Shown: positions 12,330 through 23,142 of the stretch, in pieces | How positions within the stretch are numbered: position 1 is the first letter of the stretch | Layout of the letters: each line of letters starts with the position of its first letter | Assembly (NCBI GenBank): GCA_030549495.1 | Contig: JAUIRK010000095.1 | Span: 80,214 to 144,213 of the forward strand | Direction of reading: 5' to 3' | DNA from: Nectonema munidae | Lineage: Eukaryota > Nematomorpha > Nectonematoida > Nectonematidae | Length of the DNA: 64,000 bases | Position numbers and translations under genes: made by a program | Notes under the pieces: model-generated | What the model saw: the letters and a program-made list of their open reading frames with translations, nothing else | Told to the model about the DNA's origin: nothing | Databases searched by the model: none

Positions 12330-13315
12330 CATAGCCGGACCTCCTTTTCTTGGTTCCAGATAAGGTTGGAGAAATTAAATAAAAAGTTTATTGAAAAACT
12401 AAGGACACACAAGCATTGCCCACAATTATGCCAAGCTTGGGAGCTCACGCAAACCCAGGCTGAAGCGTTCTTGGGGGTATATGCTAAAAAAAGAGAAAAG
12501 TTATCTTAGGTGACTACCCATATACAATAGCCCCCAAGCAATAGGGAATTCTGCGTTCTGCGATATAGTTCTGTTTTTCTGGGTTCTAGATCCGCGTACT
12601 TAAATTTAGGATTGGCACAAGGTATAAGTCCCAAAACAGTTTCATGTTACGAGCTAGGTTAGGCATAGTCGGTAATCTGGCCTCTGTAGGAGTCTGCTTG
12701 TAGGACCGTCTATACATCTATACATTCCAATTTTAAAACATATCCTAGGTACTACATTTAGGGATGGAGTCAAATTCCAGGGGTAGATTGTTCCTAACCT
12801 AGCATGCCTTAAATTATGTATATCTTTCTTAACCCCTATAACATGTATCAAATATTATTTATTAATAATATATAAGATATTGCATGCCTTCAAACGCTTC
12901 TATTTTTGTAGCATATACCTTTTATAATCATATTTTTTTATTTAGGAACAAGATACATTCCGTCGTGCCGGTTTTTTACCCTGGTTTTCTTTCTCTGAAG
13001 AATTCAAAGGTTTTTACGGTTAGGTAGTGCTCTAGCGACCCGATTCTACGTGGTTAGTAATCAAGCTATCACTAGACAATAAGTTTGTTTCCCAAATTGG
13101 GAGCGTTCGCGTTAAGATTGTATCTTTCACTCAGTTGTATTTATATATTGTAACATAAATTCTTGTAAAATAATATATATAACCAGGTATAGCTATGCAG
13201 TAACAAGGGCCGGTAGGTGATTAGTGGGATGGAAAGTCGAGTTAGACTTGGACTCAGCATTCCGGGCGGGCCACGATATCCGAAAGGATGGGTGCGAACG
13301 CCACAAACAACTTAA

Positions 13316-13976
13316 TTAATTAATAATTAAAAAACTTTGAAACTAAAAAATTTGCTGATGTGTGAGTATAATTTGCCGTGTATCATACTTTTTCTGTATG
13401 GGTCGAAGATTTATCAATACACAATAACAATCAATCATACAAGTCAATCATTTGCCAGATACAGACAACGTTATGAAGGGAACCTGCTATTTATAAGCTA
13501 GCCCCTATGTGATCTGTGCAGAGCCATCATATTAACAATAAAAAAGTAAAGAGATCTGTGTGGCGTGATATTTACTGTATAACTTTTCTTGGTTATTTGA
13601 TAGCTCGCAGCAAATGGAGAAATATAAAAAAAATATATACAGTGGCATATTGATTTTATTACATAAAGTGTGATAAACAATGTGCTCAGGTGGTACTCGG
13701 ACATTTCGCCCTATTATTTTCATAAGACAGTTCGTCCCATGGACAATTCACCCCATTATTTTCATAAGAAAGATTATTATTATCGATGAATAACTGCCAT
13801 CACATTTCTTTTGATTTTTATCAATGAAAATCTGACACTTCTTTCTAATGTGAAAAAGATAGTGTTTCTTATATTGATTTATTTCACTTGAACTTCCTTT
13901 GGAATAAATATTAACTTTTTTCTCCATCCAGATTTTCCTTCCAATCAAAGTTTGTTTTTCAAACTTACTTTTTTCC
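13316..13976. other. AT-rich spacer with a 42-bp tandem pair
   Basis: At 13699-13727 and 13741-13769 nearly the same 29-bp word (GGACATTTCGCCCTATTA and GGACAATTCACCCCATTA) recurs with a 42-bp period. No other feature was recognised between the LINE tail and the piggyBac ORF. Confidence 0.5.
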
Positions 13977-15442
13977 ATGAGTTATCTAGGTTCTTCTTCT
14001 TCTAGTGAGACCACAAGTACCTCATTTTCTGAATTGGATTCAACATCTGCTTCTCAAGAAGATTTACTTTGCGATTCACTCATACCATCAGATAATACTG
14101 AGTATTTTTGGGATTCTTCAAGATCAAATCAAGACCGTCCTCTCAACCAAAATATTAGAAAAGTATATCAAAGGCCACCTGGTCCAGCAAGCAGTGCTTC
14201 ATCTCTTAGCGGTTCTCTTGAAATTTTTGAACTGTTTTTTACCACAGAAGTAATTTTGAATATTTTCAACTGCACTAAAGAGAAAATGCGTCAAAAAGTC
14301 TGGAATCTCCTAAATATGAATTTTTGCGTTCTACTTTTGAAAAGTTTCAACTTTCTGATCTCATGGCATATTTTGGATGTTTAATACATATGGAACAATC
14401 AATATGAAATACTTGTTCAATGAAAAAAATGGCGAACCTTTACTCAGAGCTTCTATGACACGCAACATGTTTATGCTTATCCACTCTTTCATTTGTTTTG
14501 ATTAAAAAAAACGAGCGTAATGAAAATGACAAAATATCTGCTATAAGATATATGCACGACTTTTTTTTATTCTAATTGCTCACATTTTTTCGTTCCTTGA
14601 GATTATGTGACAATTGATGAACAACTTGTCAAATTTAGAGGTAATTGAGAATCAGAATTTATGATCCTTCTAAGCCTGGTTAATACGGAATTAAGCTATA
14701 TCACTGTACAGATGCTTTTACATACTGAAAACAGAGGTTTATATTTCTGGGTTAAGCGATAAAAGCTATTTTGGGGGTACTAACATTGTCAAAAGGTTAG
14801 TTACTGATTCTAATATACCTTTAGGATGTGGAGTTATTACGGGCAGATTTTTACTTCACATGATTTATGTGTATGGGCAACTTCCAGGGGCATTACAATA
14901 TGCGGGACAGTCAGGTCTAACAGCGTTTTCATACCACATATTTCCAGACCTAAACACTTACAAGGCCTTGTTGAGACTGAATCAAAATTTTTATATACAA
15001 ATTACTGTTCACTTACTGCTTACATTCCTCCTAAACATGCACATAGAAATTTTAAAGTAGTGTATGTTATGTCTAGCCAACATTTGAGTGAGATTGAATT
15101 AGTTGGTGATAAACGTAAACCCGAGACAATTATTTTCAATTCAAGTGAGGAGTAGATAAAACCAACCAAATGCTCAGGTCATATTCTACTTATAGATCCT
15201 CCAGGAGGTTGACAATGGCTATTTTTACTAATTACTTAGATATAGCCGTGCACAATAGCTGGATAATAGTAAAACATAATTGCCCAGAAAAATTCCCAAG
15301 TACGAAAAAAGGGGGTAGAAAATTTTTCATGATAGATCTTTCTTTAGAGCTCTGCCAAAGGTTGATGCTACTGCGGGCAAACAGCGTGGACACCCCTTTC
15401 CGTATTCGCAGTTTACTGAATTTTTATGGATTCGAGGATTAA
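13977..15442 (+). mobile_element. piggyBac transposase relic 1
   Basis: The ATG at 13977 starts with a Ser-rich acidic N terminus and reaches RPPGPASSAS and SLEIFELFFTTEVILNI, the first conserved block of piggyBac (DDE_Tnp_1_7) transposases. Later frames contain LFNEKNGEPLLRASMTRNMF, then VTDSNIPLG and an RGITICGTVRSN piece, which match central and C-terminal blocks. Between them the frame changes several times and the catalytic core is incomplete, so it is dead. No TTAA-flanked terminal repeats could be assigned. It resembles the minus-strand copy at 35.6-37.3 kb in its Ser-rich start. Confidence 0.7.
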
Positions 15443-17869
15443 GAGTTGCCTAGCGAAAACAGAGTAGAGAACCAGAGATACGAGAAAGTGTGATGCGTGC
15501 AAAAAACATATATGAAAAAACATACCTATTACATTTGTTCAATTGGTAAATGAAATTTTTTCAAGATTCACAATTATTTATATAATGTTTTTATTGAAAT
15601 AAAAGTTATAAAATTTTTGTTTAAAAAATTTCATTTTTGTAATAAAATCCTGTTTTGTGATAGTATAATCTTTAATTTATAGTTTTTATATAGCATTATA
15701 TAAAAGATCGTTCAGAATTGTCGCCAACCTAATTTTGTTTACTCGTCCTCATTCTTTTGTCAACATTTTTCAATTATAATTTTACTAAAACTCGACCTTG
15801 ATATCAGTTTGGGGTTAATCATTTTATTTCTCCTCAAAGTTGACGCCGATGATACTTGTTGAGTATTTCAAATGGTTCGTTAACAGATTTTCATAAAATT
15901 TCAAAAAATGTAAAATTTTTTTTAGGAAATACAAAGAATTTATTATTATAGTTTATAATATTTATTATTTTTATTGAAAAACATACCATTAAGTGTATAA
16001 GCTTCTGTTAATTGAAATTTCGATCAAAATATCAAAATTAAAGCCATCTTCAAATTCACCACGAAGTAACAAAACAACCAAAATTTCAAAAACAACACAT
16101 ATGATGATATTTTTTATTTTCAAATAAATTAGATGAAACCAAGAAAAAAATTTACATGTTGTTTTTTGATGGGGTCAGATATATTTTTCTACACGAATTT
16201 CATCATTGAAAAATAGCGTGGAGTAAAAAGCCATGTTTGGTCTTGCGAGGATTAAGAGAGTTGTCAAAGTTTCGTATATCCCTTAGAAATTGTCGAAACC
16301 AACTTATTAAAAAATGTCATTTTAAGGTTTTGAAGTCGCAATGATTAAAATATCATTCAATATAAAGTCTTATATGTTTCTTAAATAAATGGAACTCTAT
16401 ATAGCATTATTGCTAGAAGTTAGTATTTGATAGCTCTTTTCTCGGTATAGGAAATCTTTTTGAGGCAGTGTAAAATTGCTATTAACATTTTATTTTAGAC
16501 CATATTTTACAATAAATTTGAAAAAATATAGAAAAGCAAAAATTTTATTAAAAATAATGAATGCAAAAAAATAAACTTTCAATTATTTCAAACTCCAATA
16601 GCAACTTCTATATCAATCTTTTTATCATTTGATCTCGATCTCTGAATAAATAAAAAAAAGTGTCGATTTCTGAATAAATTCTCAATATCACTTGATTTTT
16701 GCCAGCAATTTCAAATAGCTTCATTCTTCAACTTTATCATTTTGAAGGAATGAGTTGAATTAATTCATAATTGTAGCATCTTGCTTATTGTCATTGAGAA
16801 TCAATATTTTTATTTTCTATTATTCTTCATAAAAATAACAAACAAATATAGTTCGATTTTATATAATATATTTAAATAGATTTTGATATAAAAAAACTAA
16901 TAGCTTATTAAATAATTCATAATATCGTGATTTTTCTGAAATTAAAAAATCGTGAATGTGCGAACCTTAATAAAAATAAATTAAATCACGATATTTCCGT
17001 TTCCCGTGAAATAAGCTTAAAGTATTGCCTCCAGTAGCAACATAAGTGCTGTTTTTGTATCCATGAATTAATTTGTAAGTCGTATATTACGATAACGTAT
17101 ATTTACTAGGGAGAAAAAGAGAGACAAAGCAAATTGTGAAATCTTTCTTAAAAGTTTATATGAGATGTCGATGCAATGTGAACTCCTTTTCCACAATTTT
17201 GGGAGAAAGCGATGATAACTTTAGTTTTCTATCAGGGCATCACAAGAGGGTGCGAATCGTGCATTTCAACTGCTATTTCATTTCCTTTGGGTGGGGAATC
17301 TTTTGGAATGTTATGAATTTTTTAGTTCCACTTGAAGGACCGTGTGCCTTTCAGTCGTTTTCGAATGTTGTCAACTATTTGCACGAACGCCCTTGGAATG
17401 CAAGGAGTCGCTTTGAAACGACGCGTCAGCTCTATTTTTCTTCATGAATTACAATAAATTAATGCATGTAAGAGATATATGAGAAAAATTCATACAAGAT
17501 TAGGCCAACTAACACTCTTTCTTTATTCACGAATCTTAGAAATCTGGATTCAGGCTATGCTGGTACTCCTCTACACTATAAATAAATTTAAAAGCATAAA
17601 CAAATGCTTACTGTGATCAAAGTTTGATGAGCTAAGGAGGGCGAAGACGCCGCTAAATTTTCAAAATCAATAATAATAATTATAATTTAGAAAATATTTG
17701 CATAAAATTACTAAAAATATATGTGAAGGATGTGCGATAATATCTTGCCATGCAGACCCATCATGGCCGCCGCCAAAAGGGCTCATGTGTGATAACAAGG
17801 TAATTAAAACCTTATATAATTTAATGTTAGAAGAACTGTGATATCAGCGTAAAATTCAGAGGTTAGTAA
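15443..17869. other. AT-rich stretch without recognised gene
   Basis: A 13-bp inverted repeat (AATATCGTGATTT at 16921-16933, its complement at 16983-16995) is the only clear structure. A 103-codon open frame at 17136-17447 has higher G+C but no recognisable motif on either strand. Confidence 0.4.
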
Positions 17870-18017
17870 AGTGGACGGTGTCGACTCCTTGAAGTCTTTA
17901 GCATTATTCAAGCGATCTTTCAGCTCGTTCAAAATCGTTCAACCTTCCATGCTGGCAGTTCTCACTACACCTACCTGGTAGAAGCTGGGTTTAGCCATGT
18001 AAATACTATTTTAAAAT
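17870..18017 (+). mobile_element. hAT transposase C-terminal fragment
   Basis: One open frame reads into YTYLVEAGFSHVNTILK, close to the TYLCEAGFS motif in the C-terminal dimerisation region of hAT transposases of the ZBED5/SCAND3 type. Only some 45 codons are open and no other part of a hAT element was recognised around it. The element terminus is unknown. Confidence 0.5.
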
Positions 18018-18188
18018 AAAGAAATCCGCTGTATAAAGAAAAAGAGGCGCGTTAACGTTAAAATTTATTTGTTTAATTTTTATAACTATGTTTTTTGATA
18101 ATTTGTAATTATTACTGATTTTATATCTAAGTCTTATAGAAATCGACATTGGTATTTTAGTGATTTTGTTATCAATGACTATGTCATA

Positions 18189-18570
18189 CCCTTTAAGACC
18201 GAGAGGACATATATGTCCGTACATAAAAAATTCTCATTTAAAAAAAATTAAAGTTTGGAAATTAGAAAATCCAAGGTTTTTTTTAAAGAATTAATCTTTT
18301 TCTAATCATAAACGCTTTTTTTTTATTTTTTTTTACTTTTTTTCTATGAATTTTGCTAGTTAAATATAACCAGTAACATATGTGCATTATTTAAGCACAT
18401 AAATTCAAAATTTAAAAGAAAAAAAACTGAAAATAAAAATAATCATCTGCTTGAAAACTTCATAAATATTCAACCCTTCAAGTTATGACATCTCAAAAGA
18501 TAGTGTATGTCGTCTAGCAGTAGTTCATCAAATTATACCGCACATATATGTCACTCCAGGTCTTAAGATA
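18189..18570 (+). mobile_element. piggyBac-type MITE or end module, left
   Basis: The left end CCCTTTAAGACCGAGA is followed at 18205-18218 by the perfect palindrome GGACATATATGTCC. The right end, read inward, is CTTAAGACCTGGAGTGACAT with a similar near-palindrome. About 380 bp lie between, without coding potential. Flanking TTAA sites are degraded. It sits just upstream of the second piggyBac transposase relic and may be part of it or an independent MITE. Confidence 0.6.
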
Positions 18571-18810
18571 CATGCATGCATGTTGCCAACATTCAAAAGA
18601 GACGCACAAAGTTTTGACAGTCCATATGATTTTTTGATTAATTTTCCTTGAAATCTGGGAAATTGGAGATTTTACATGGACAAAAAGAGACGAGCGTTTC
18701 CATACCGTTGTCCTATAGAAGTTGGGGTAAGATAAATGATGACGTTGAAAATATAAGTAAATACAAATTGTTATGAAATTTTTTCGAAAACTTGTAATTT
18801 TGACATTTTA

Positions 18811-20121
18811 ATGCATGATTTACTCAATCAAAACAAAATTTACATGAATCAAAAAGGAATTGTAGGAGAAATAGATTTTAAAGAGATGTATTGTTTTATA
18901 GGTATACACTTGTGTATGGGCGTACATAAACTGCCAAGGTTGAGGGATTATTGGAGTACGTGTTCAATTTTGGGCTTAACTTTTATGGCTAATCTAATGA
19001 CTCGCGATCGTTTCTTTTTTTACGTTCTGTTATACATTACAATGACAATAGGAAGTGTTTCCCTATTAAAGATCCAAAATATAATAGAATATATAAAGTT
19101 AGAACAGTATTTGAGCTTTTCAAATAGCTATGACTTCTACTCATAAGCAATCAATTGATGAGCTTATGATTAATTTTAAAGGACATCATTTTGCTAAACA
19201 GTTTATAAAAAATAAACCTGTAAAATGGGGTTTTAAGCTTTGGTGTCGTTGTGATAGTTTGTCTGGTAATCTTTTTGAGTGTTATTTGTATGCTGCGAAA
19301 ACTGAAGAAGTGAAGAATGGGTTTACACTTAGTGAAAGGATAGTAAAATAATTGACCAAAAACTTGAAAGGATCTGGAGTAGAGCTATACACGGACAACT
19401 TTTTTCTTCAGCTAATTTGTTTAAAGATTTATGCCTGTGGAACAGTGAGAAAGAATCGTAAAGGTATGCCGAATTTTTTTTACCGAATAAAAAGGTGAAA
19501 AGAGGAGACGTTGAATACTTTCTTTCTGGTGCTTGTGGAGTTGTCAAATGGATGGACAACAGGTCTGTACTTGTTTTGTCAAATTTTTTAAACCCAAAAG
19601 AAACAAAGTTTATAAAAAGGAAGAAGTCAAAAGAAAAAGAGAAGGTGTGCTGTCCAATAGTTTTATCTGAGTATAATAAATATATGGGAGGAGTTGATAC
19701 AATTGTCATCCTATTATAAAAATGAAAGAAGATAAAAGACAAAATATTATCACAAAATCTTTTTTGAGTTATTAGAAATTGGAATCAATAATTCATACAT
19801 TTTATATAAAAAAAATTTGAAAACTTGTTCTCCAACAAAAATCAAACTTGTCTATCTTCGGTTGAATTTAGTAAGGAGATTATTAAAGTATTAACATCTG
19901 ATTTTTTCTCAAAAAAAAGGAAAATTCCAGAGAATTCGAGCACATCACACGTTATTACTACTACGCCATAACATTTAGTTGAAGCCGTTGAAAAAAGAAG
20001 AAGATGCAAGTTATGGAGTTCCAAAAAACAGGAGTCAAAGACCTCGTTTCAATGTATGACTTGCTTTATTTTTCTTTGTTGTTCCACAAAAATAAACTGT
20101 TTCAAGCAATTCCATGAACTT
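18811..20121 (+). mobile_element. piggyBac transposase relic 2
   Basis: Successive frames give FIGIHLCMGVHKLPRLRDYW, then SIDELMINFKGHHFAKQFIK and NKPVKWGFKLWCRCDS (the conserved block around the first catalytic Asp), ELYTDNFF, ACGTVRKNRKGMP, and SEYNKYMGGVD, which carries the last catalytic Asp. Further on, ELLEIGINNSYILYKK and a Cys-rich tail (about 20000-20121) match the C-terminal zinc-binding domain. AATAAA follows at about 20138. Coding order and orientation are intact but the frame changes several times. It is bracketed by end modules at 18189-18570 and 20175-20332, so the whole element could be 18189-20332. Confidence 0.75.
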
Positions 20122-20174
20122 TGATTTTGTTTCAGTCAATAAAGTTTTGTATTAAAACTCTTTACTTTTTATTA

Positions 20175-20332
20175 CCCTTCAGTCCGACAGTGACAAATAT
20201 GTCACGATTCGTATTCTTGACTAAAACATGAAAAATAATCTTTTTTTTTAAAAAGTCTTCAAAACATAATTTTAAGAACATGCAATATATGAAAAGATAA
20301 AAAATAGAAAAAAAATTCTAGGACTGAAAGGG
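20175..20332 (+). mobile_element. piggyBac-type MITE or end module, right
   Basis: The left end CCCTTCAGTCCGACA and right end (inward) CCCTTTCAGTCCTAG form inverted repeats. TTAA follows at 20333-20336, and a degraded ATTA precedes. The palindrome GTGACAAATATGTCAC occupies 20190-20205, position 16 here and 17 if the missing T of CCCTTT is counted. 158 bp, noncoding. Confidence 0.65.
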
Positions 20333-20336
20333 TTAA

Positions 20337-20812
20337 ATAATATATTTTTGGAACTTGAAATTTTTTCATATTGTTCACTGCTGCTATTTGGTTAAAACAA
20401 AGGAGAATTCAATTCAATATACTTAATTTTGAATTTATTACAATAATCCTTTTTTTAAGTTTTGAAATTATATTATTCAAAATAAAATTATAGATAATGT
20501 TGTTTTCCCTTTACATATATCAAATCAAATACAGAGCGCGCATTAGATTTTTATACAAAATCTGATTTATGGGAAGTAAATTTTTTATAATGTCTTCAAG
20601 GAACAAATACCAAAACACAGATCCGAATATACATAGGTATATGGTAGTAATATCTAAGTAATCACTGACTAATTATGAGGACTTGTCTCGCGTGTTCAAC
20701 CTCTTGACGTTTCGAAAGATATATATATTGGGAGCTTGGCCAAGCTCCGTGGTCATCAAAACACACTGAAGTAATTTGCCAAGATACCATGTATTTAAAT
20801 GTACGATTTATT
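20337..20812. other. no gene seen
   Basis: AT-rich DNA without recognisable coding or repeat structure. Confidence 0.4.
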
Positions 20813-21586
20813 TATACCATTTTTAGTTCAAAATTGTCTTTTTTAAATTCAAAATTGTCTTTTTTTAGTTCAAAATTGCCTTTTTAAGTTCAAAAATTCC
20901 CTTTTTTTTATTTTAAGATCATATAATTTTTTACTTTTAACCATATTTCTGAATTTTTATGTCAAAATTTACAAATTCTTAAATTTGAAAGAAAACTTTA
21001 TGCGAGAAATTATTTTAAAAAATATTAAACCATGCCTTAAAGAGCTTCCTTACCCACATTTTGCGTGTCATTTTGTTTTTGAAAACATTTCGAAATTTTT
21101 TTTATAAGGCTTTGAACAATATGCATGATTTTCCTATTTTCACGATATTTTAACGTGTAAATTAAATAATTACATTTTTTCATATTTTAGCGTAGAAAAG
21201 TATGTTTCGTTTATATATATATATGAAAAAAAAATTGAAAAAAAAATTGAAAAAAATATGTAATTATTTAATTTACACGCTAAAATATCGTGAAAAATAG
21301 GAAAATCAAGCATATTGTTCAATGGCTTATAAATTTTTTCCAATATGTAACAGAATAAAATGCGAGTAAAAGCATGCTCTTGATAGGCATGGTTTAAAAT
21401 GTTTTTAAAATAATTTCTCGCATAAAGTTTTCTTTCAAAGTTAACAATTTGTAAATTTTGACATAAAAATTCAGAAATATGGTTAAAAGTAAAAAATTAT
21501 ATAATCTTAAAATAAAAAAAAGGGAATTTTTGAACTTAAAAAACAATTTTAACTAAAAAAAGACAATTTGAACTAAAAATGGTATA
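20813..21586. mobile_element. foldback element with about 370-bp inverted arms
   Basis: The sequence from TATACCATTTTTAGTTCAAA at 20813 is repeated as its reverse complement ending at 21586. The arms are about 370 bp each, with a short AT-rich centre near 21215-21245. Matching landmarks in both arms include ATTTAATTACACG-type and AATATGCATGATTTTCC-type words, with scattered mismatches. There is no coding capacity. A diverged half arm occurs at 52780-53045, so this is a dispersed family and not a local inversion. The terminal TATACC could include a TA target site as in Tc1/mariner MITEs, but this is not certain. Confidence 0.75.
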
Positions 21587-21824
21587 TAAAAACAATAACA
21601 TACCTATGATAATAAAAATAATAATGATGATATATAAGCAAAAGCGCTGGAAGCAAAAAAAGGTGAGGGCACGCTAAGCAGTACTCTACTTTAATATATT
21701 TGTTGTTCAGGCGGTGGATGCGGAATAATTTTGAACATGAAAATTTGTAGGGCTGTGCGGAGCCCTTGTGAAGTTGTTTGTATATACTGATATCAGTGGG
21801 CAAATTTTTCTAAAACCTTAGATC

Positions 21825-22168
21825 AGGGCAATGAGAAAAAAATCAAATTTATTTTTTCTTTATTGAGCTGTATTATTTTGTATTATAGTGTAAAGTACTT
21901 TAATGGCGAGAACAAAACTTCGCAAATTATGGTTCAAAAACGAATCGCGAATAAACATTTTTGAAATTTTAGATGTTTAGCATAACAAATTTAGTTATTT
22001 TACCTTCAAAATTACTGTGATTTTAAATTTTATGCATATTTTAAATAGAAAAATTTCATATAAAAAAGTTGAAAATCTGGAAAGTAAGTTCGCGGAATTT
22101 AATTTCGCCAAATTTTTATTTTGGCAAATTTCGCAAAATTAAATTCTTCACTAAAATTCGAGCCCTGA
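21825..22168. mobile_element. possible hAT MITE
   Basis: The left boundary CAGGGCAATGAG and the right boundary, read inward as CAGGGCTCGAATTTTAG, are hAT-like. The inner sequences are weakly inverted. A clear 8-bp duplication is not seen, so this is a tentative call. Confidence 0.35.
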
Positions 22169-22984
22169 TTTAGTCTTTTTTAAATATTTCAAACATTAAA
22201 AATTTTTTTCTAAATTCGTCCAAAAAGTGGGGAGGCTATGCTCCCATTAACTCCCGGATTCCGACCGTTATGAAAAGCAATAACTACAAAGCGCAACAAA
22301 GGTTTGAAAGGACACATGCATTGATCCCCGCCTTCAGGACATTTCGCGAAAAATGAAGAAAACGTACCGACAAGTATGTAACACTCCTTACCGTACTGTT
22401 AACTATAAGAAGCTTTGTTTTCAATTTCGGCCATACATAAATTTATATTTGAAGTTACGATTTCTTTTGGCCAAATGTCGGACACGAGATTCCCTGTTCA
22501 TTGAGCATGAAGAACAGAAAGTTTCTACCAGTCAATCGAAAGCTTTTACCAAATGCGATGACTTTTCCTAAAGTATGTTTTGATACCGAACAAGCCTAGC
22601 GTAATGCGTTTAGAAAGAAGGAAAAAAAGAGAATTTATCTTCGTAATAAGTCCCACAAGCTGTGCTCAACCTTTTTACACTTAAAATTATTTAAATTTAT
22701 TCTAAAAAGCTCTCTGTCAAGTTAATCTGCAAAATGTCAAACGCGTGTTCTTCCTTGCCAAAAAACTATTTAATCCCAAAGCTGCCTTCTTTTCTCTCAT
22801 TTGTCTTATTTTGAAAAAAGTAACTCTGCTTCCTTTTACTAAAACGATGTCACTTTAGCGATAAAGAAATATCTATTTTTAATCACACTTTTGTAAGAAA
22901 ATTTCTCTTAATTCTTAATTTTTTAAATTTCAATTAACACATCATTCCGAAATATTTGAATAATAATATATATAAACAGCCGGA
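22169..22984. other. AT-rich stretch without recognised gene
   Basis: No motif was recognised; a 72-codon open frame at 22353-22571 has no recognisable similarity. Confidence 0.35.
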
Positions 22985-23142
22985 TTTAAAAGGGAATGTG
23001 TCCTTAGCGCGTCCTCTAGGATAAACTGGTGTCTCTTCAATGAGAAGGCACAATTGAGCGGCGTGTGTCTAGATTTGGGCAAAGATGCTGGATCGAACCC
23101 GAGACCTTTTGGTATCTGAGCAAAGCATCTAGCCAACCCCAT
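22985..23142 (-). repeat. tRNA-derived SINE, family A copy 3
   Basis: On the minus strand GTTGGCTAGATGCTTTGC (box A-like) is followed by CGGGTTCGATCC (box B) and then a body containing CAATTGTGCCTTCTCATTGA, matching copies at 2961 and 29140. It is more diverged in the tRNA part. Confidence 0.65.

Larger units (their letters stand above)
9500..13315 (+). mobile_element. LINE copy 1 (APE-type non-LTR retrotransposon)
   Basis: This element carries an apurinic endonuclease-like domain followed by a reverse transcriptase, the order of Jockey/CR1/RTE-type LINEs. The 3' end is TGGGTGCGAACGCCAC followed by a simple ACTTAATTAATTAA tail. Homology to copy 2 starts at about 9589. Bases upstream of that (with a possible end of ORF1 around 9523) are present only here, so copy 1 is the longer one at its 5' end. 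A hAT MITE interrupts the 3' part at 12013-12329. The precise 5' boundary is uncertain. Confidence 0.85.

Noticed and set aside
17136-17447. 103-codon ORF as a gene
   Set aside because: No recognisable motif, no splice or poly(A) signals and no similarity to any family known to me.
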